Assembly (NCBI GenBank): GCA_024236035.1
Contig: JACKLG010000001.1
Coordinates: forward strand, 62,001 to 126,000
DNA: 64,000 nucleotides
Reading direction: 5' to 3'
Source of the DNA: Candidatus Paracaedibacteraceae bacterium
Lineage (GTDB): Bacteria; Pseudomonadota; Alphaproteobacteria; UBA6184
Part shown: positions 34,164-43,198 of the stretch, piece after piece
Layout: every line of letters starts with the position of its first letter
How positions within the stretch are numbered: the first letter of the stretch is position 1
The notes under the pieces: model-generated
What the model was told of the DNA's origin: nothing
The model's database searches: none
What the model saw: the letters and a program-made list of their open reading frames with translations, nothing else
Position numbers and translations under genes: made by a program

Positions 34164-34805
34164 TTAAAATTTCATTTTACTAACTATTTGTTCTAGCTCT
34201 CTCAAAATCGCTTTTTCCAAGATCCTAGAAAGATTTGTGTGCAACCACTCTTCTATGCGCACCACAACAATTTTTTCAATCATGGTATTAATGACGTCTG
34301 TTAATTTAGAAGAACCTTGAACTTGTTCATACATAGAAACATCATCTTTATTATAGGTGCTTCTTTGTCCGTATGATTCTACAATTCCTTTTAACGCCTT
34401 AGATATTCTATCTTCTGTAGACTCAGCCTCTCTAACAAACTGTTCTCTGAGATAATAGGGTTTAACCTGCTCTTGAAAAGATCGTTCATTTTGCTGTCGC
34501 ATTTCAAAATCTTCATCAGGAAATACAGAACGTGGAAAGGCGGATTTCTGAAAATCTTGTCTTACATCTTTTTCAGATTTTTCATTAAAATTTGGCAGAA
34601 CAAAGTCATCCTCATTATCAAATTTAGGTAAATCTTCCATTACACGTGCCCCTGACGGGTTCGTAGTAGAATCCTCAGGAAAAGTCCGACGATGCCCTCT
34701 TTTATTTTCCTGATCTTCTGTAATAATATTACGAATTGAAGATAAAATTTCATCCATGCTTAATTCTTGATCTGCTCGATCAGCAACTTTTGTATCATCT
34801 ATCAT
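34164..34805 (-). CDS. popZ: Polar organising protein PopZ (DUF2497)
   Basis: 213 residues. N-terminal helix SMDEILSSIRNIITED (16-31) and C-terminal helices TDVINTMIEKIVVVRIEEWL and LSRILEKAILRELEQI are the conserved parts of PopZ, flanking an acidic disordered middle (about 35-150) rich in Asp, Glu, Phe and Asn. In Caulobacter PopZ forms a matrix at the cell poles that holds the replication origin through ParB and recruits cell-cycle kinases. It lies between tolC (6 bp upstream) and ctrA (77 bp downstream). Confidence 0.9.
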   Translation of the reverse strand: MIDDTKVADRADQELSMDEILSSIRNIITEDQENKRGHRRTFPEDSTTNPSGARVMEDLPKFDNEDDFVLPNFNEKSEKDVRQDFQKSAFPRSVFPDEDFEMRQQNERSFQEQVKPYYLREQFVREAESTEDRISKALKGIVESYGQRSTYNKDDVSMYEQVQGSSKLTDVINTMIEKIVVVRIEEWLHTNLSRILEKAILRELEQIVSKMKF

Positions 34806-34810
34806 TATTA

Positions 34811-36223
34811 TTAAACCTCTTCGTCACGTTCATTAAGCACCAACCCCACCGCAGAAGGTGTTAACCCTCCAGTAGAGGCCAACAACTTATACCGACCTAA
34901 TATTTCTGCTTTTACAGCTTCTAAATAGTTTAGCTCTGCTTTTAATAACTGCTCTTGAACTTTTAACAAGTCAAGATAAGCACGCTGACCTAAACGAAAC
35001 TCTTCCACAGCCCCTTCATACGCATTGCGTGCAGCTTCTACAGCAAGTTCCGCCTGTGAACGTTGAGTTTCAGCAGCTTTCAACCCATGCCAAGCAGCCT
35101 TTACTTCTTTAATCATATGGTTGCGAGCATGCTCATGCCCATAATTTGCAGATTGTTTTCTGTTGGTTGCTTGCTTTATTTTAGAAAGATGGGACCCTTG
35201 TCCAGAATTAGAAAATAGCTCATATGAAAAGCGTATCCCTACTTGCCCTGTACCACCTTGATTAACATCCTCATTTTTTAATGATGTGTCATATTGTGCA
35301 TATAAATCTATAGAAGGTAATGTATCTGTTACAGCAGATGCCAACCCATATCTCGCTGCTCTTAAACTAGCAGCCCCTTTACGCAACGTTAAACTTCTTT
35401 CTTCAGCAAGTTTCATAGATTCTTCTAATGAAATAGGTAACCTTAATGTATTTGTTGGATAAACTAATTCACCGGCAGGTTCACCTGACATTGCAATATA
35501 TGATTGCTCAGCATTAATTAATTCCGTTTGAGCTTTTGTCCTTTTGCTCGTAGCCTCTGCCAACTCCGCCTTTGCAGTTAAAACGTTTGTACGCGTAGAA
35601 GATCCTACAACATATTCAGTTTGCACGCGTTCAAAATTATGCCTGGCTTGACGCTCAAATTTAGTAAAAACATCTAACTCTTGTCGTCTTTTTTTAACAT
35701 CTACATAAGCTTCCACCGCATCCAAAATAAATTTTTGAATTACAGCAGCTTGTTCAACATCATATACATCTTGATTAGCTGCACCAGCCATCATCGCAAA
35801 TGTATCCGAACCACATCTAAACAGATTAATATTTGCAACGACCTCCCCTTTAACGTCATAGTCCGTATCACGAAAAGATTCAAGCTGCTCCGAAAAGTTT
35901 TTACCAACCCCCTTAGATCGATCATGCCCAGCCGTTGCCATTAACTTAACATTAGGACCAAACCGCGACATAACGCCCAACATTTCGGCTTCTTTAGCAT
36001 TGCGCGCATATCTTGCACTTAATAATTCAGGGTTAGTGTCATACGCTTTTTGAAGAAAATCTAATAACTCTACACGCCGTTTAACAGCTGCCAGATCTGA
36101 TGGTTGGGTTAATGGCCTTGGAACAACTTTTTTTTCCGACTCAGATTGCACATTTTCTGCATAAGAAACGCTATACAGCATTGCAACACACATTGAACTT
36201 ATTAGTAAATGATTCTTCAACAC
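34811..36223 (-). CDS. tolC: TolC-family outer-membrane efflux/secretion channel
   Basis: 470 residues with a Sec signal (MLKNHLLISSMCVAMLYSVSYA) and the two internally repeated OEP domains: LLDFLQKAYDTNPELLSARY early, and LGQRAYLDLLKVQEQLLKAELNYL near the C-terminus. TolC trimers span outer membrane and periplasm and serve RND pumps or type I secretion. No pump or type I gene is adjacent. The position before popZ (6 bp gap) suggests cotranscription. The final part (SVGLVLNERDEEV) is short and acidic. Confidence 0.92.
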   Translation of the reverse strand: MLKNHLLISSMCVAMLYSVSYAENVQSESEKKVVPRPLTQPSDLAAVKRRVELLDFLQKAYDTNPELLSARYARNAKEAEMLGVMSRFGPNVKLMATAGHDRSKGVGKNFSEQLESFRDTDYDVKGEVVANINLFRCGSDTFAMMAGAANQDVYDVEQAAVIQKFILDAVEAYVDVKKRRQELDVFTKFERQARHNFERVQTEYVVGSSTRTNVLTAKAELAEATSKRTKAQTELINAEQSYIAMSGEPAGELVYPTNTLRLPISLEESMKLAEERSLTLRKGAASLRAARYGLASAVTDTLPSIDLYAQYDTSLKNEDVNQGGTGQVGIRFSYELFSNSGQGSHLSKIKQATNRKQSANYGHEHARNHMIKEVKAAWHGLKAAETQRSQAELAVEAARNAYEGAVEEFRLGQRAYLDLLKVQEQLLKAELNYLEAVKAEILGRYKLLASTGGLTPSAVGLVLNERDEEV

Positions 36224-36735
36224 GCTAAATACCTTTTTTTAATCTTTCTTAATATTTTTACACGAGGGCGCTTCATTAGGAAAGCACTTTTATTAAAAGT
36301 TAATCATATATTATAGCTTCGGTTATCTAAGTAACTCTAGTCAAGCTGAAAAAGTCTAAGTCCCCCTCCGTGAAAATTCGATTAATATTTAATCATACAA
36401 ATACTCATTTAGTATGAGTATAAGCCCCCTCTCTTAAATAATGTGCATTAGTTTACGTAAAAATCCTAAAACGCGCACCATAGTTAGCCAAAAAGACTAG
36501 ACAAATTCACCATCAGCCGAATATAAAAAACATAGGCATTCACAAAAAATAGGGGGCAAGCACTAGGATCACGCGTTAAATTGGCAGGATAATTTTGTAA
36601 ATCATTTTCTTGTTAATCGCAACTATAGTCAGCACAACTTTTGTCTTTACTGACGAAACCCAAACTCCCCAAAATCTGCCTAAGACCGACCTTTTTTCGT
36701 ATTTACAGATTGTACACCAAGCTTAAGTGTTGGGT
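36224..36735. other. Gene-free stretch upstream of tolC
   Basis: About 510 bp with no open frame, RNA gene or hairpin that I can support. It is stop-rich in all frames. The left end should hold the tolC promoter. The rest may be decayed sequence continuous with the pseudogene to its right. Confidence 0.5.
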
Positions 36736-36737
36736 GG

Positions 36738-37229
36738 AGTGATTCTTTACGATTTGAATAGTGTATTAATCACTTTGTCCTTAATCTTCAGGATACTCTT
36801 AAAAATCCAAATTTTATTAAGAAAGCATCTAACCGGCAAAGGTTATCCAGAGTCAAATAAAAAAAACACATCAAGAATATGACGAAGATGCAAAATACCA
36901 TCTAGGGGAAGGCAGGGGGAGAAGAATATATTTCTTTAGACCATTTTTCTGATGAACAAGCAAATGATGTCATGTTCAGGTTAAAGAATATACTGGCAGG
37001 AAGCAATAAAGCTTTACAAGAGTTTTAGACCAAGCACAATCAAACCCTAAAGCTTCTAAAGTATTTAGAGGGGGGGGGAAGCCTTGTATCCATGAAGGCA
37101 ATTTTAACCCTTGGCACCGCGTTAATATCTGCAATAGGAGTTAGCGCAAACTTATGCAAAAGCAACGCAAAGAGTTCCCGGTGATCTTGCTGCCGGACTA
37201 GATGTATTATTAAAGCTAGCACTATAATA
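36738..37229 (+). pseudogene. Decayed gene of unknown family
   Basis: Coding-like segments in different frames read in order: LNLQDTLKNPNFIKKASN, then VIQSQIKKTHQEYDEDAKYH, then (after a frameshift at a G-run near 36910) GEEYISLDHFSDEQAND and FRLKNILAGSNKALQEF, a TAG at about 37026, then in the same frame LKLLKYLEGG, a hydrophobic segment AILTLGTALISAIGVSAN, and after another shift YAKATQRVPGDLAAGLDVLL to a stop at 37229. At least three frameshifts and internal stops. It would be a protein of about 150 residues with a charged helical body and one membrane segment near its C-terminus. Not recognised. Confidence 0.6.
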
Positions 37230-37264
37230 ATCTTGTTAAAAAGCAGCCAGAAACAATAACTAAT

Positions 37265-37292
37265 AAAACTCGGCCCTTGGTTGCCGAGTTTT
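37265..37292 (-). terminator. Intrinsic terminator after the aldolase gene
   Basis: 10-bp stem AAAACTCGGC/GCCGAGTTTT with an 8-base loop, T-run on both sides. 16 bp after the aldolase stop. Confidence 0.85.
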
Positions 37293-37307
37293 CCTTTAAT
37301 AAACTTT

Positions 37308-38312
37308 CTAATAAATCTGTCCTAATGTTGCTAACGAATTAAGACGCGCCTGTTCTAAAAATGCTTTTTGTGCAGCCTGCAGATTCTGATCTTGCCCCTT
37401 CCATGCAGTTAATGCCTGACGTTGCAGAGCTCTACCATATGAAAAACTTAATTTCCACGGCAGGTCATTATGTTGATTCATTAATGCCAAGTGTTTAATT
37501 GATAAATCATCTCGCTGCCCTCCAGATAAAAAAACAATGCCCGAGGTCTCCGCAGGTACGTTTTCTCTAAAACACTGGATAGTTTTATTCGCTACTATCC
37601 CTGGGTCCACCTGATTCGCACACATCAATCCGGGAATTACCATGTTAGGCTTTAATAAAACACCTTCAAGAAACACACCTTTTTCAACTAATGCTTTAAA
37701 AAGTTTATCTAAAATGTCAGATGTAACTTTATATGATGTTTCAATAGAATGATTTCCGTCCATTAAAACTTCAGGTTCTACAATCGGAACAATATCATGT
37801 AACTGACAAGTATATGCATAATCTGCCAAACCTTTTGCATTCAGTTGCATTGCCTTTTCTGTGGGTAGACATGTTTCTGAATCAATATATATTACAGATC
37901 TCCACTTAGCAAATTTCGCTGAGTATTTTTTATATTTCTCTAACCGTTCACCCAAACCATCCAAACCTTTAGTAATAGTTTCCTGCGAACCTTCACTAAT
38001 GGGCTCCAATCCTAAATCTACTTTTATTCCCGATAATATATTCTTATCTTTTAAATATTCAGGAAAACTAACCCCATCTTTAGTTCGCTGATAGATAGTT
38101 TCATCTTGCAAGATCACACCAGAAATATATTCTTCCATTCCTAACGTGGTAAATAACATTTCGCGATATTTTTGACGATTTTCAGGTGTATTTTCAATGT
38201 GTAATGCCGCGAATTTTTTCCCGATATTGGAAGGGGTTTCATCTGCAGCCAAAATACCTTTACCTGGGCTCATTAAATGAGCAACAGTATTTTTTAATAA
38301 TTCTTTATTCAT
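37308..38312 (-). CDS. Fructose-bisphosphate aldolase, class I
   Basis: 334 residues of the eukaryote-like class I (Schiff-base) aldolase family: N-terminal GKGILAADETPSNIGKKF, the catalytic Lys221 in LLKPNMVIPG, and FLSGGQRDD (about 262-270) with the phosphate-binding loop. It cleaves fructose 1,6-bisphosphate in glycolysis or runs in reverse. This type occurs in some proteobacteria but most use class II. It is 6 bp from plsC on the same strand. Confidence 0.94.
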   Translation of the reverse strand: MNKELLKNTVAHLMSPGKGILAADETPSNIGKKFAALHIENTPENRQKYREMLFTTLGMEEYISGVILQDETIYQRTKDGVSFPEYLKDKNILSGIKVDLGLEPISEGSQETITKGLDGLGERLEKYKKYSAKFAKWRSVIYIDSETCLPTEKAMQLNAKGLADYAYTCQLHDIVPIVEPEVLMDGNHSIETSYKVTSDILDKLFKALVEKGVFLEGVLLKPNMVIPGLMCANQVDPGIVANKTIQCFRENVPAETSGIVFLSGGQRDDLSIKHLALMNQHNDLPWKLSFSYGRALQRQALTAWKGQDQNLQAAQKAFLEQARLNSLATLGQIY

Positions 38313-38317
38313 TATAT

Positions 38318-39034
38318 TTATTCTCCATATCGTGCAAGTTCTTTTGATTTTGTATGAATCATTCCAGGCAATACTGTTTTTAAGATCGATTCGTCAAACA
38401 CTGGTGCCAACACAGGGTAAATAAATACCTTTACTGTACCTGGCTTAATTGTAAACTTATGAGGAGGCCAATACAGCCCCGCATTATGGGCGACACAAAC
38501 TATATCAGCCTTGGTATGCTTTGCGATTAAATAAATTCCCTTTTTGAAATCTCCAGGTTCCCCAGGTGCTTTACGTGTCCCTTCTGGAAATACACACACA
38601 GGTCTGTTTTCCTCATTTAAACGTGAATTAATCCCAGCCAATATTTTTTTAAACCCACCGGTAGGGTTCTTCCTATCTATCGATAACATCCCTGTACGCA
38701 ACAAAAACCAACCAAATAATGGGATATATGTTAGTTCTTTTTTTAAAAGCATAACAGGGTCTTTAAAAATCGTAAAAAAAATTAAGGTTTCCCACGCAGA
38801 TTGGTGATTAGATACCAAAAGAAAAGACCTATCTGATGGAATATTTTCCAAACCTTCAATACTAATATCCAATCCCACAACGTACTTTAGTAACCAACGG
38901 CTGTAATTAGTAAAGATTCTCGGCACAAACAAAGGCCTGGGCACAAGAACAAAAGGACTAAATACAAATAACATCAGTATAGTCCCAACATAAAAAAACA
39001 TATGAAAAAAGAAAGATCGAACAATTATCATCAT
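38318..39034 (-). CDS. plsC: 1-acyl-sn-glycerol-3-phosphate acyltransferase
   Basis: 238 residues. Makes phosphatidic acid for membrane lipids. N-terminal membrane segment (about 9-30), catalytic motif NHQSAWETLIF (His-x4-Glu where most PlsC have His-x4-Asp), and FPEGTRKAPGEPGDFKKG for the glycerol-phosphate site. The stop overlaps none of its neighbours; the start overlaps the end of ftsX by 4 bp (ATGA), so it is the third gene of an ftsE-ftsX-plsC unit. Confidence 0.93.
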   Translation of the reverse strand: MMIIVRSFFFHMFFYVGTILMLFVFSPFVLVPRPLFVPRIFTNYSRWLLKYVVGLDISIEGLENIPSDRSFLLVSNHQSAWETLIFFTIFKDPVMLLKKELTYIPLFGWFLLRTGMLSIDRKNPTGGFKKILAGINSRLNEENRPVCVFPEGTRKAPGEPGDFKKGIYLIAKHTKADIVCVAHNAGLYWPPHKFTIKPGTVKVFIYPVLAPVFDESILKTVLPGMIHTKSKELARYGE

Positions 39035-39891
39035 GCGTGCAATGAATTATTATATTTATTTTTTAAGCAACTTAACACTGTAACAGGAACAATCAATTGT
39101 ATTACAGAAACCATTAATACGGGTATACCTAATACAATATACGCCCATGTAATCCAAGTTATCCCTCGGGCAAGATATGTATCCCCCATATATACAATAT
39201 ATGAAGCATAATACAAACAAACGTTTAAAGCTAGCGATAACAAAAATGCTTTTACTAAAATTAAAAATACGTAATTCTGAAATATCTTTGAAATAAAATA
39301 ATTAGGCGCGCCCAACAAATTAAATAAATCAATAGTTCGTTCATGCGTTTGAACTTCTGAATACATCAAAAAGGCAATAATTGCACACATAGCCACAACC
39401 ATAATCACCCCAAAACCAAAGGCAATATAGCCAACTACTTGTGCCATAGATAAAGCCTCCTGAGAAGTCAATACAGGCTTAATAATTGAAGTCTGTGGTA
39501 TAATTTTTTGCAACGCATTTAAAATTTTATCTGAATCAAAATTAAGCAATACATCTTTCGATACTATAAAATCAATCAATATAGGTGCATCAATAGAAGC
39601 CACCCCCAGTTGAAACATTAATTTTTGAACATAACTTTTATCTAAAACAGATACACTTTCAACCTCTGGATATTGTTTAAGCACTTGCATTACCTCAGGC
39701 ATGAGAATATCAGATTTATGAGGCAATTCTATTGTAAACGTAGCTTGCGCAGAAGTATTCCAGTCTTGAATATATTGATTAACTCCAACACTTACTATTA
39801 AAGATATGCTTGTAACAAACAACATCAGCCCTAAAACAATACTAATCCAAACATCTGATCCAAACGGAATATCAAATCTACGCTGCTTCAT
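39031..39891 (-). CDS. ftsX: Cell division protein FtsX
   Basis: 286 residues with the FtsX layout: one membrane segment (about 17-38), an extracytoplasmic domain (40-165) and three C-terminal segments (about 170-195, 218-242, 252-280). With FtsE it activates peptidoglycan hydrolases at the septum. Overlaps ftsE by 4 bp at its start and plsC by 4 bp at its end. Sequence is poorly conserved; the call rests on topology and linkage to ftsE. Confidence 0.88.
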   Translation of the reverse strand: MKQRRFDIPFGSDVWISIVLGLMLFVTSISLIVSVGVNQYIQDWNTSAQATFTIELPHKSDILMPEVMQVLKQYPEVESVSVLDKSYVQKLMFQLGVASIDAPILIDFIVSKDVLLNFDSDKILNALQKIIPQTSIIKPVLTSQEALSMAQVVGYIAFGFGVIMVVAMCAIIAFLMYSEVQTHERTIDLFNLLGAPNYFISKIFQNYVFLILVKAFLLSLALNVCLYYASYIVYMGDTYLARGITWITWAYIVLGIPVLMVSVIQLIVPVTVLSCLKNKYNNSLHA

Positions 39892-40676
39892 CTTTTCTTA
39901 TATCCCACATCTGACCCAATAATCACATTACTACGACTTGCCTGGCTAGAAACTTCATTTTCCATGTTTTGACTCATCAATCCATGATAACGCTTAGCTG
40001 TTTTTTCGTTCATCTGAATTTTTTTATCTTTAATTAACAATTCAGGATACGGATAAGAAGCCGCTAAGGACCGATCATGTGTAGCAAAAATCACAGTAGT
40101 CCCACGCTTATGCAATTCTTCAAACAAATGCAGAATGCGAACAGCATTTTCTTTATCAACATTCCCCGTGGGTTCATCTGCAAGAAGAAATAAAGGACGG
40201 TTAATAACCGCTCTAGCCACAGCTGCACGCTGCTTTTGGCCACCAGACAAAACATCTGGATAGTGATTAATATATCGACTTAACCCCACCCAACTAAGCA
40301 TTTCGCTTGCATTATACAATGCTTGCTCTTTGTTTAATCCCCTTATGCGCAACGGCAAAGCAACATTTTCAATTAATGTTAAATGATTTAACATATAACA
40401 ATCTTGAAAAACCATGCCTATCTTTTGGCGCAAATATGGAATTTGTCGTTGTGTAATACTTAAAGAATCATGCCCTAAAACAGTTACAGAACCCTGTGTT
40501 GGCATAACATCCATATAAATCAACTTTAATAAAGAAGTCTTACCAGAACCGCTAGACCCCGTTAAAAAATAAAAGGCACCAGAATTAAAGTTTAAACTTA
40601 AATCCCAAAAAATCTCCTCATCTGTTCTATAAGCAAGCGATACCCTATTAAAAGTAACCAATGTTTTTTTTTGCAC
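39888..40676 (-). CDS. ftsE: Cell division ATPase FtsE
   Basis: 262-residue ABC ATPase: Walker A GSSGSGKT (40-47), Q-loop FQDCYMLNHLT, signature LSGGQ (143-147), Walker B LFLLADE (162-168) and H-loop FATHDRS. It powers FtsX. The C-terminal 40 residues beyond the usual end are basic and low-complexity, which is longer than E. coli FtsE (222). First gene of ftsE-ftsX-plsC. Other transport ABC ATPases look similar, but the ftsX neighbour settles it. Confidence 0.94.
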   Translation of the reverse strand: MQKKTLVTFNRVSLAYRTDEEIFWDLSLNFNSGAFYFLTGSSGSGKTSLLKLIYMDVMPTQGSVTVLGHDSLSITQRQIPYLRQKIGMVFQDCYMLNHLTLIENVALPLRIRGLNKEQALYNASEMLSWVGLSRYINHYPDVLSGGQKQRAAVARAVINRPLFLLADEPTGNVDKENAVRILHLFEELHKRGTTVIFATHDRSLAASYPYPELLIKDKKIQMNEKTAKRYHGLMSQNMENEVSSQASRSNVIIGSDVGYKKR

Positions 40677-40883
40677 AGTGTGACTCTAATATTTCTTACC
40701 TAATAAGATGCCTAAATATAGACTCAATGTCCAGATTTTTCTGAACAACAGGGTACTTCTCTTAATACATTTTCTCATCTATCCTTTACTCTTTAACTAT
40801 TTACATTTTTATTAAAAAATTCTATCAATTTTTATCAAATCATATTATGCTGCGGCGTAAACAAAGTTGCACTAGGACTATTA

Positions 40884-41240
40884 ATGAACAAACAACTTTC
40901 TTCAAAAGAAATTTTTGATTTAATTTATAAAATTTTAGACGACAATAAAGCTGAAGATTTATCGGTAATTGACCTAACCGATAAATCCTCTATCGCAGAC
41001 AACATGATTATCGCATCTGCACGATCTACGCGTCATTTAGCTTCATTGGCTGAACACGTGTACATAAACCTAAAGAATGAAACACCTGTTAAAATTGAAG
41101 GCAAAGACGGCAGCCAATGGGTGGTCGTGGATACTTTCTACGTTATCGTACATTTATTTATTAAAGAAACCCGGGAATTATATAATTTAGAAAAGTTATG
41201 GAACACACCCTCTTTATTTAAAGAAACAAAATCTTTATAG
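40884..41240 (+). CDS. rsfS: Ribosomal silencing factor RsfS
   Basis: 118 residues. RsfS binds ribosomal protein L14 and stops subunit joining when nutrients are scarce. IDLTDKSSIADNMIIASARS, EGKDGSQWVVVDTFYVIVHLF and YNLEKLWN are the family signatures. It stands between divergent ftsE and the tRNA-Lys; nadD, often adjacent, is absent. Confidence 0.94.
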   Translation: MNKQLSSKEIFDLIYKILDDNKAEDLSVIDLTDKSSIADNMIIASARSTRHLASLAEHVYINLKNETPVKIEGKDGSQWVVVDTFYVIVHLFIKETRELYNLEKLWNTPSLFKETKSL

Positions 41241-41280
41241 ACATGCATCACTCTTTTTGTTATAACACAACAGTCTTTGG

Positions 41281-41356
41281 GGGCGCTTAGCTCAGTCGGT
41301 AGAGCGGCTGACTCTTAATCAGTAGGTCACAGGTTCGATCCCTGTAGCGCCCACCA
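41281..41356 (+). tRNA. tRNA-Lys (anticodon CTT)
   Basis: 76 bases with acceptor GGGCGCT/AGCGCCC, D-arm GCTCAGTCGGTAGAGC, anticodon loop CTCTTAA (CTT, reads AAG), T-arm GGTTCGATCC and encoded CCA. It follows rsfS by 40 bp. A TTT isoacceptor is expected elsewhere. Confidence 0.96.
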
Positions 41357-41376
41357 CTTTTTAAAAAATTATATTT

Positions 41377-41928
41377 TTAGCCTAACTTAAAAAATATAAT
41401 TTTTGTATCTCCATATTTTTTTTCTTGTAAAATTTCAATGGAAAACTTTAAATCAATCACATCTTTTTTATGCATTTCAGCGATAATGACCGTGTCACTA
41501 TGGATCCATCCTTGCTCATAAAGATGCTCTATGCTTAAATTAATTAAATTTTTTCCGTAAGGAGGGTCACAGAAAATATAATCTACTGCTTTTTCAGCCT
41601 CAGGTAATGTTAAGATATCTTGGGCCAATACATGTGTTCGCCCTTTAAGGTTCCAGTTATTAATAAGGTTATATAAATTCAAAATCATCTCGCGCTGTAT
41701 ATCTACGAAGGTAACTTTGCCAGCACCTCTGGATAATGCCTCAAAACCTAAAGCCCCTGTGCCAGCAAACGCATCTAAAACCCATGCCTCCTTCAATGAT
41801 GGCATTTCTGAATGATGATCCAAAATATTAAAAACAGCTTGACGAACTTTATCTGATGTCGGCCGTGTAAGCCCCGACTTAGGCATAATTAACAATTTAC
41901 CTGCAAGTTCCCCACGTATAATTCGCAT
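41377..41928 (-). CDS. rsmD: 16S rRNA (guanine966-N2)-methyltransferase
   Basis: 183 residues, normal for RsmD. N-terminal MRIIRGELAGKLL and RPTSDKVRQAVFNIL are family hallmarks, SAM-binding motif AFAGTGALG (53-61) and catalytic DPPY (121-124). It methylates G966 of 16S rRNA. Its start is 3 bp from the stop of the pseudouridine synthase gene; the two are commonly paired in alphaproteobacteria. Confidence 0.95.
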   Translation of the reverse strand: MRIIRGELAGKLLIMPKSGLTRPTSDKVRQAVFNILDHHSEMPSLKEAWVLDAFAGTGALGFEALSRGAGKVTFVDIQREMILNLYNLINNWNLKGRTHVLAQDILTLPEAEKAVDYIFCDPPYGKNLINLSIEHLYEQGWIHSDTVIIAEMHKKDVIDLKFSIEILQEKKYGDTKIIFFKLG

Positions 41929-41931
41929 AGC

Positions 41932-42642
41932 CTACCTTTGCAAATATTTATCAATAACTTCAATTGGTATTTCTTTTACCTGACCAAGCTTCAGCCCATC
42001 AATCGTAACTGGCCCATATCCAACTCGCACCAAGCGATTCAATTTATATCCAAGATAATTCATGATTCTTCGTATTTCTCGGTTTTTACCCTCAACAAGT
42101 GTTAACCTCAACCAAGTATTACGACCCTCTGCGGGCTCCACTTCAACCTGAATCCCCTTGTACTCAATATCATCTACAGTAATACCATTTAAAAGCAGCT
42201 GCTGAAAATTAGGTTGAACTGCACCATATATACGCACTCTATATATTCTTGGAATCTTATTGCGGGGCAACTCCAGACTACGAACTAAAGCCCCATCATT
42301 AGTTAATAATAACAAGCCTTCAGAAAAATAGTCTAATCGCCCCACATAACGAATATTTTTAAAAGAAGGGGGAAGAATATCATAAATTGTTTTTCGTCCT
42401 TCTGGGTCTACTCTGGACGTAATACATTCAACCGGTTTATAAAATGCCCACAACTGTCGCACACATGTTAAACGCACCGTTCGATTATCAAAAGTTACAA
42501 CGTCTGATTCTCTCACAAATGTGGTAGGTGTGGTTACCACTTGATCATTCAGTTTTATACGGCCCGTAGCAATTAAGGCCTCTCCTTCACGACGAGAGCA
42601 CACACCTGCCGCAGACAGAAATTTAGCAATTCTCTGATTCAT
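41932..42642 (-). CDS. Pseudouridine synthase, RluB/RsuA group
   Basis: 236 residues from the ATG ending at 42642. N-terminal S4 RNA-binding domain (MNQRIAKFLSAAGVCSRREG) and the RsuA/RluB catalytic domain with GRLDYFSEGLLLLTNDG; Asp104 is the catalytic residue. RNREIRR-like region (GKNREIRRIMNYLG) follows. Target is probably 23S rRNA U2605 (RluB type), but RluE/F cannot be excluded. The open frame extends 23 codons further, but the chosen ATG has GGAG six bases upstream and starts at the conserved S4 domain. Confidence 0.9.
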   Translation of the reverse strand: MNQRIAKFLSAAGVCSRREGEALIATGRIKLNDQVVTTPTTFVRESDVVTFDNRTVRLTCVRQLWAFYKPVECITSRVDPEGRKTIYDILPPSFKNIRYVGRLDYFSEGLLLLTNDGALVRSLELPRNKIPRIYRVRIYGAVQPNFQQLLLNGITVDDIEYKGIQVEVEPAEGRNTWLRLTLVEGKNREIRRIMNYLGYKLNRLVRVGYGPVTIDGLKLGQVKEIPIEVIDKYLQR

Positions 42643-42724
42643 CACACTATCTCCATGGGGAGATAATGTGATGAATTCCTTTTCTTTTGTCAAGAGAATA
42701 GAAAAATACAACTCTCATTAATAT

Positions 42725-43198
42725 TTAATTACACTTTCCTATTAATAACATTCCTTCAAAATCGGGAAAAATATCAGCACCTATTTTTCCTCCTTTACTT
42801 AAATTTAATTTAGAAGCAGTTCCCTCTAATAACTCTATCGCATACATAGTCTCAGAAGGAGGAACAATAACATCCTTGCGATGAGACTTAGCCTGAATCA
42901 TTTCAACAATGCACCCATCTTTGTCTACAAAAATAATATCTAAATTTTGTAAAACGTCTTTCATCCAAAAATTTGGTTTTTTTTCGTGACCAAGAATATA
43001 TAACAAGCCCTCACTAGGACGAATATGCTCTACCAACTGAAAGCCCCTCAATTGATCTTCATGCGCTCTTAAAACTCTTAAACAGATATGATTTTCCTTC
43101 ATATCAAAGCAAACAACCTCGCTTGGCATTCGCAAAATAGCAAAACCTAAACATAATACACTGGCAAGAGATAAAATATTTTTAAATGCATTATTCAT
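42725..43198 (-). CDS. DUF192 family exported protein
   Basis: 157 residues from the ATG ending at 43198. A hydrophobic N-terminus (FKNILSLASVLCLGFAIL) precedes a single DUF192 domain: LRGFQLVEHI, MKDVLQNLDIIFVDKDG and ETMYAIELLEG match the conserved strands (usually RGLMxR, PMSFPLDLVFID, ALEL). Function is unknown; some relatives sit beside cold-shock genes. The longer open frame (to 43249) would overlap the upstream dehydrogenase by 59 bp, and the inner ATG has a GGGGGTG site, so it is preferred; it still overlaps by 8 bp. Confidence 0.82.
   Translation of the reverse strand: MNNAFKNILSLASVLCLGFAILRMPSEVVCFDMKENHICLRVLRAHEDQLRGFQLVEHIRPSEGLLYILGHEKKPNFWMKDVLQNLDIIFVDKDGCIVEMIQAKSHRKDVIVPPSETMYAIELLEGTASKLNLSKGGKIGADIFPDFEGMLLIGKCN

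Noticed and set aside
36400..36735. Possible transposase remnant on the minus strand
   Set aside because: Translations in all three frames show no recognisable transposase motif; only short stop-broken pieces.
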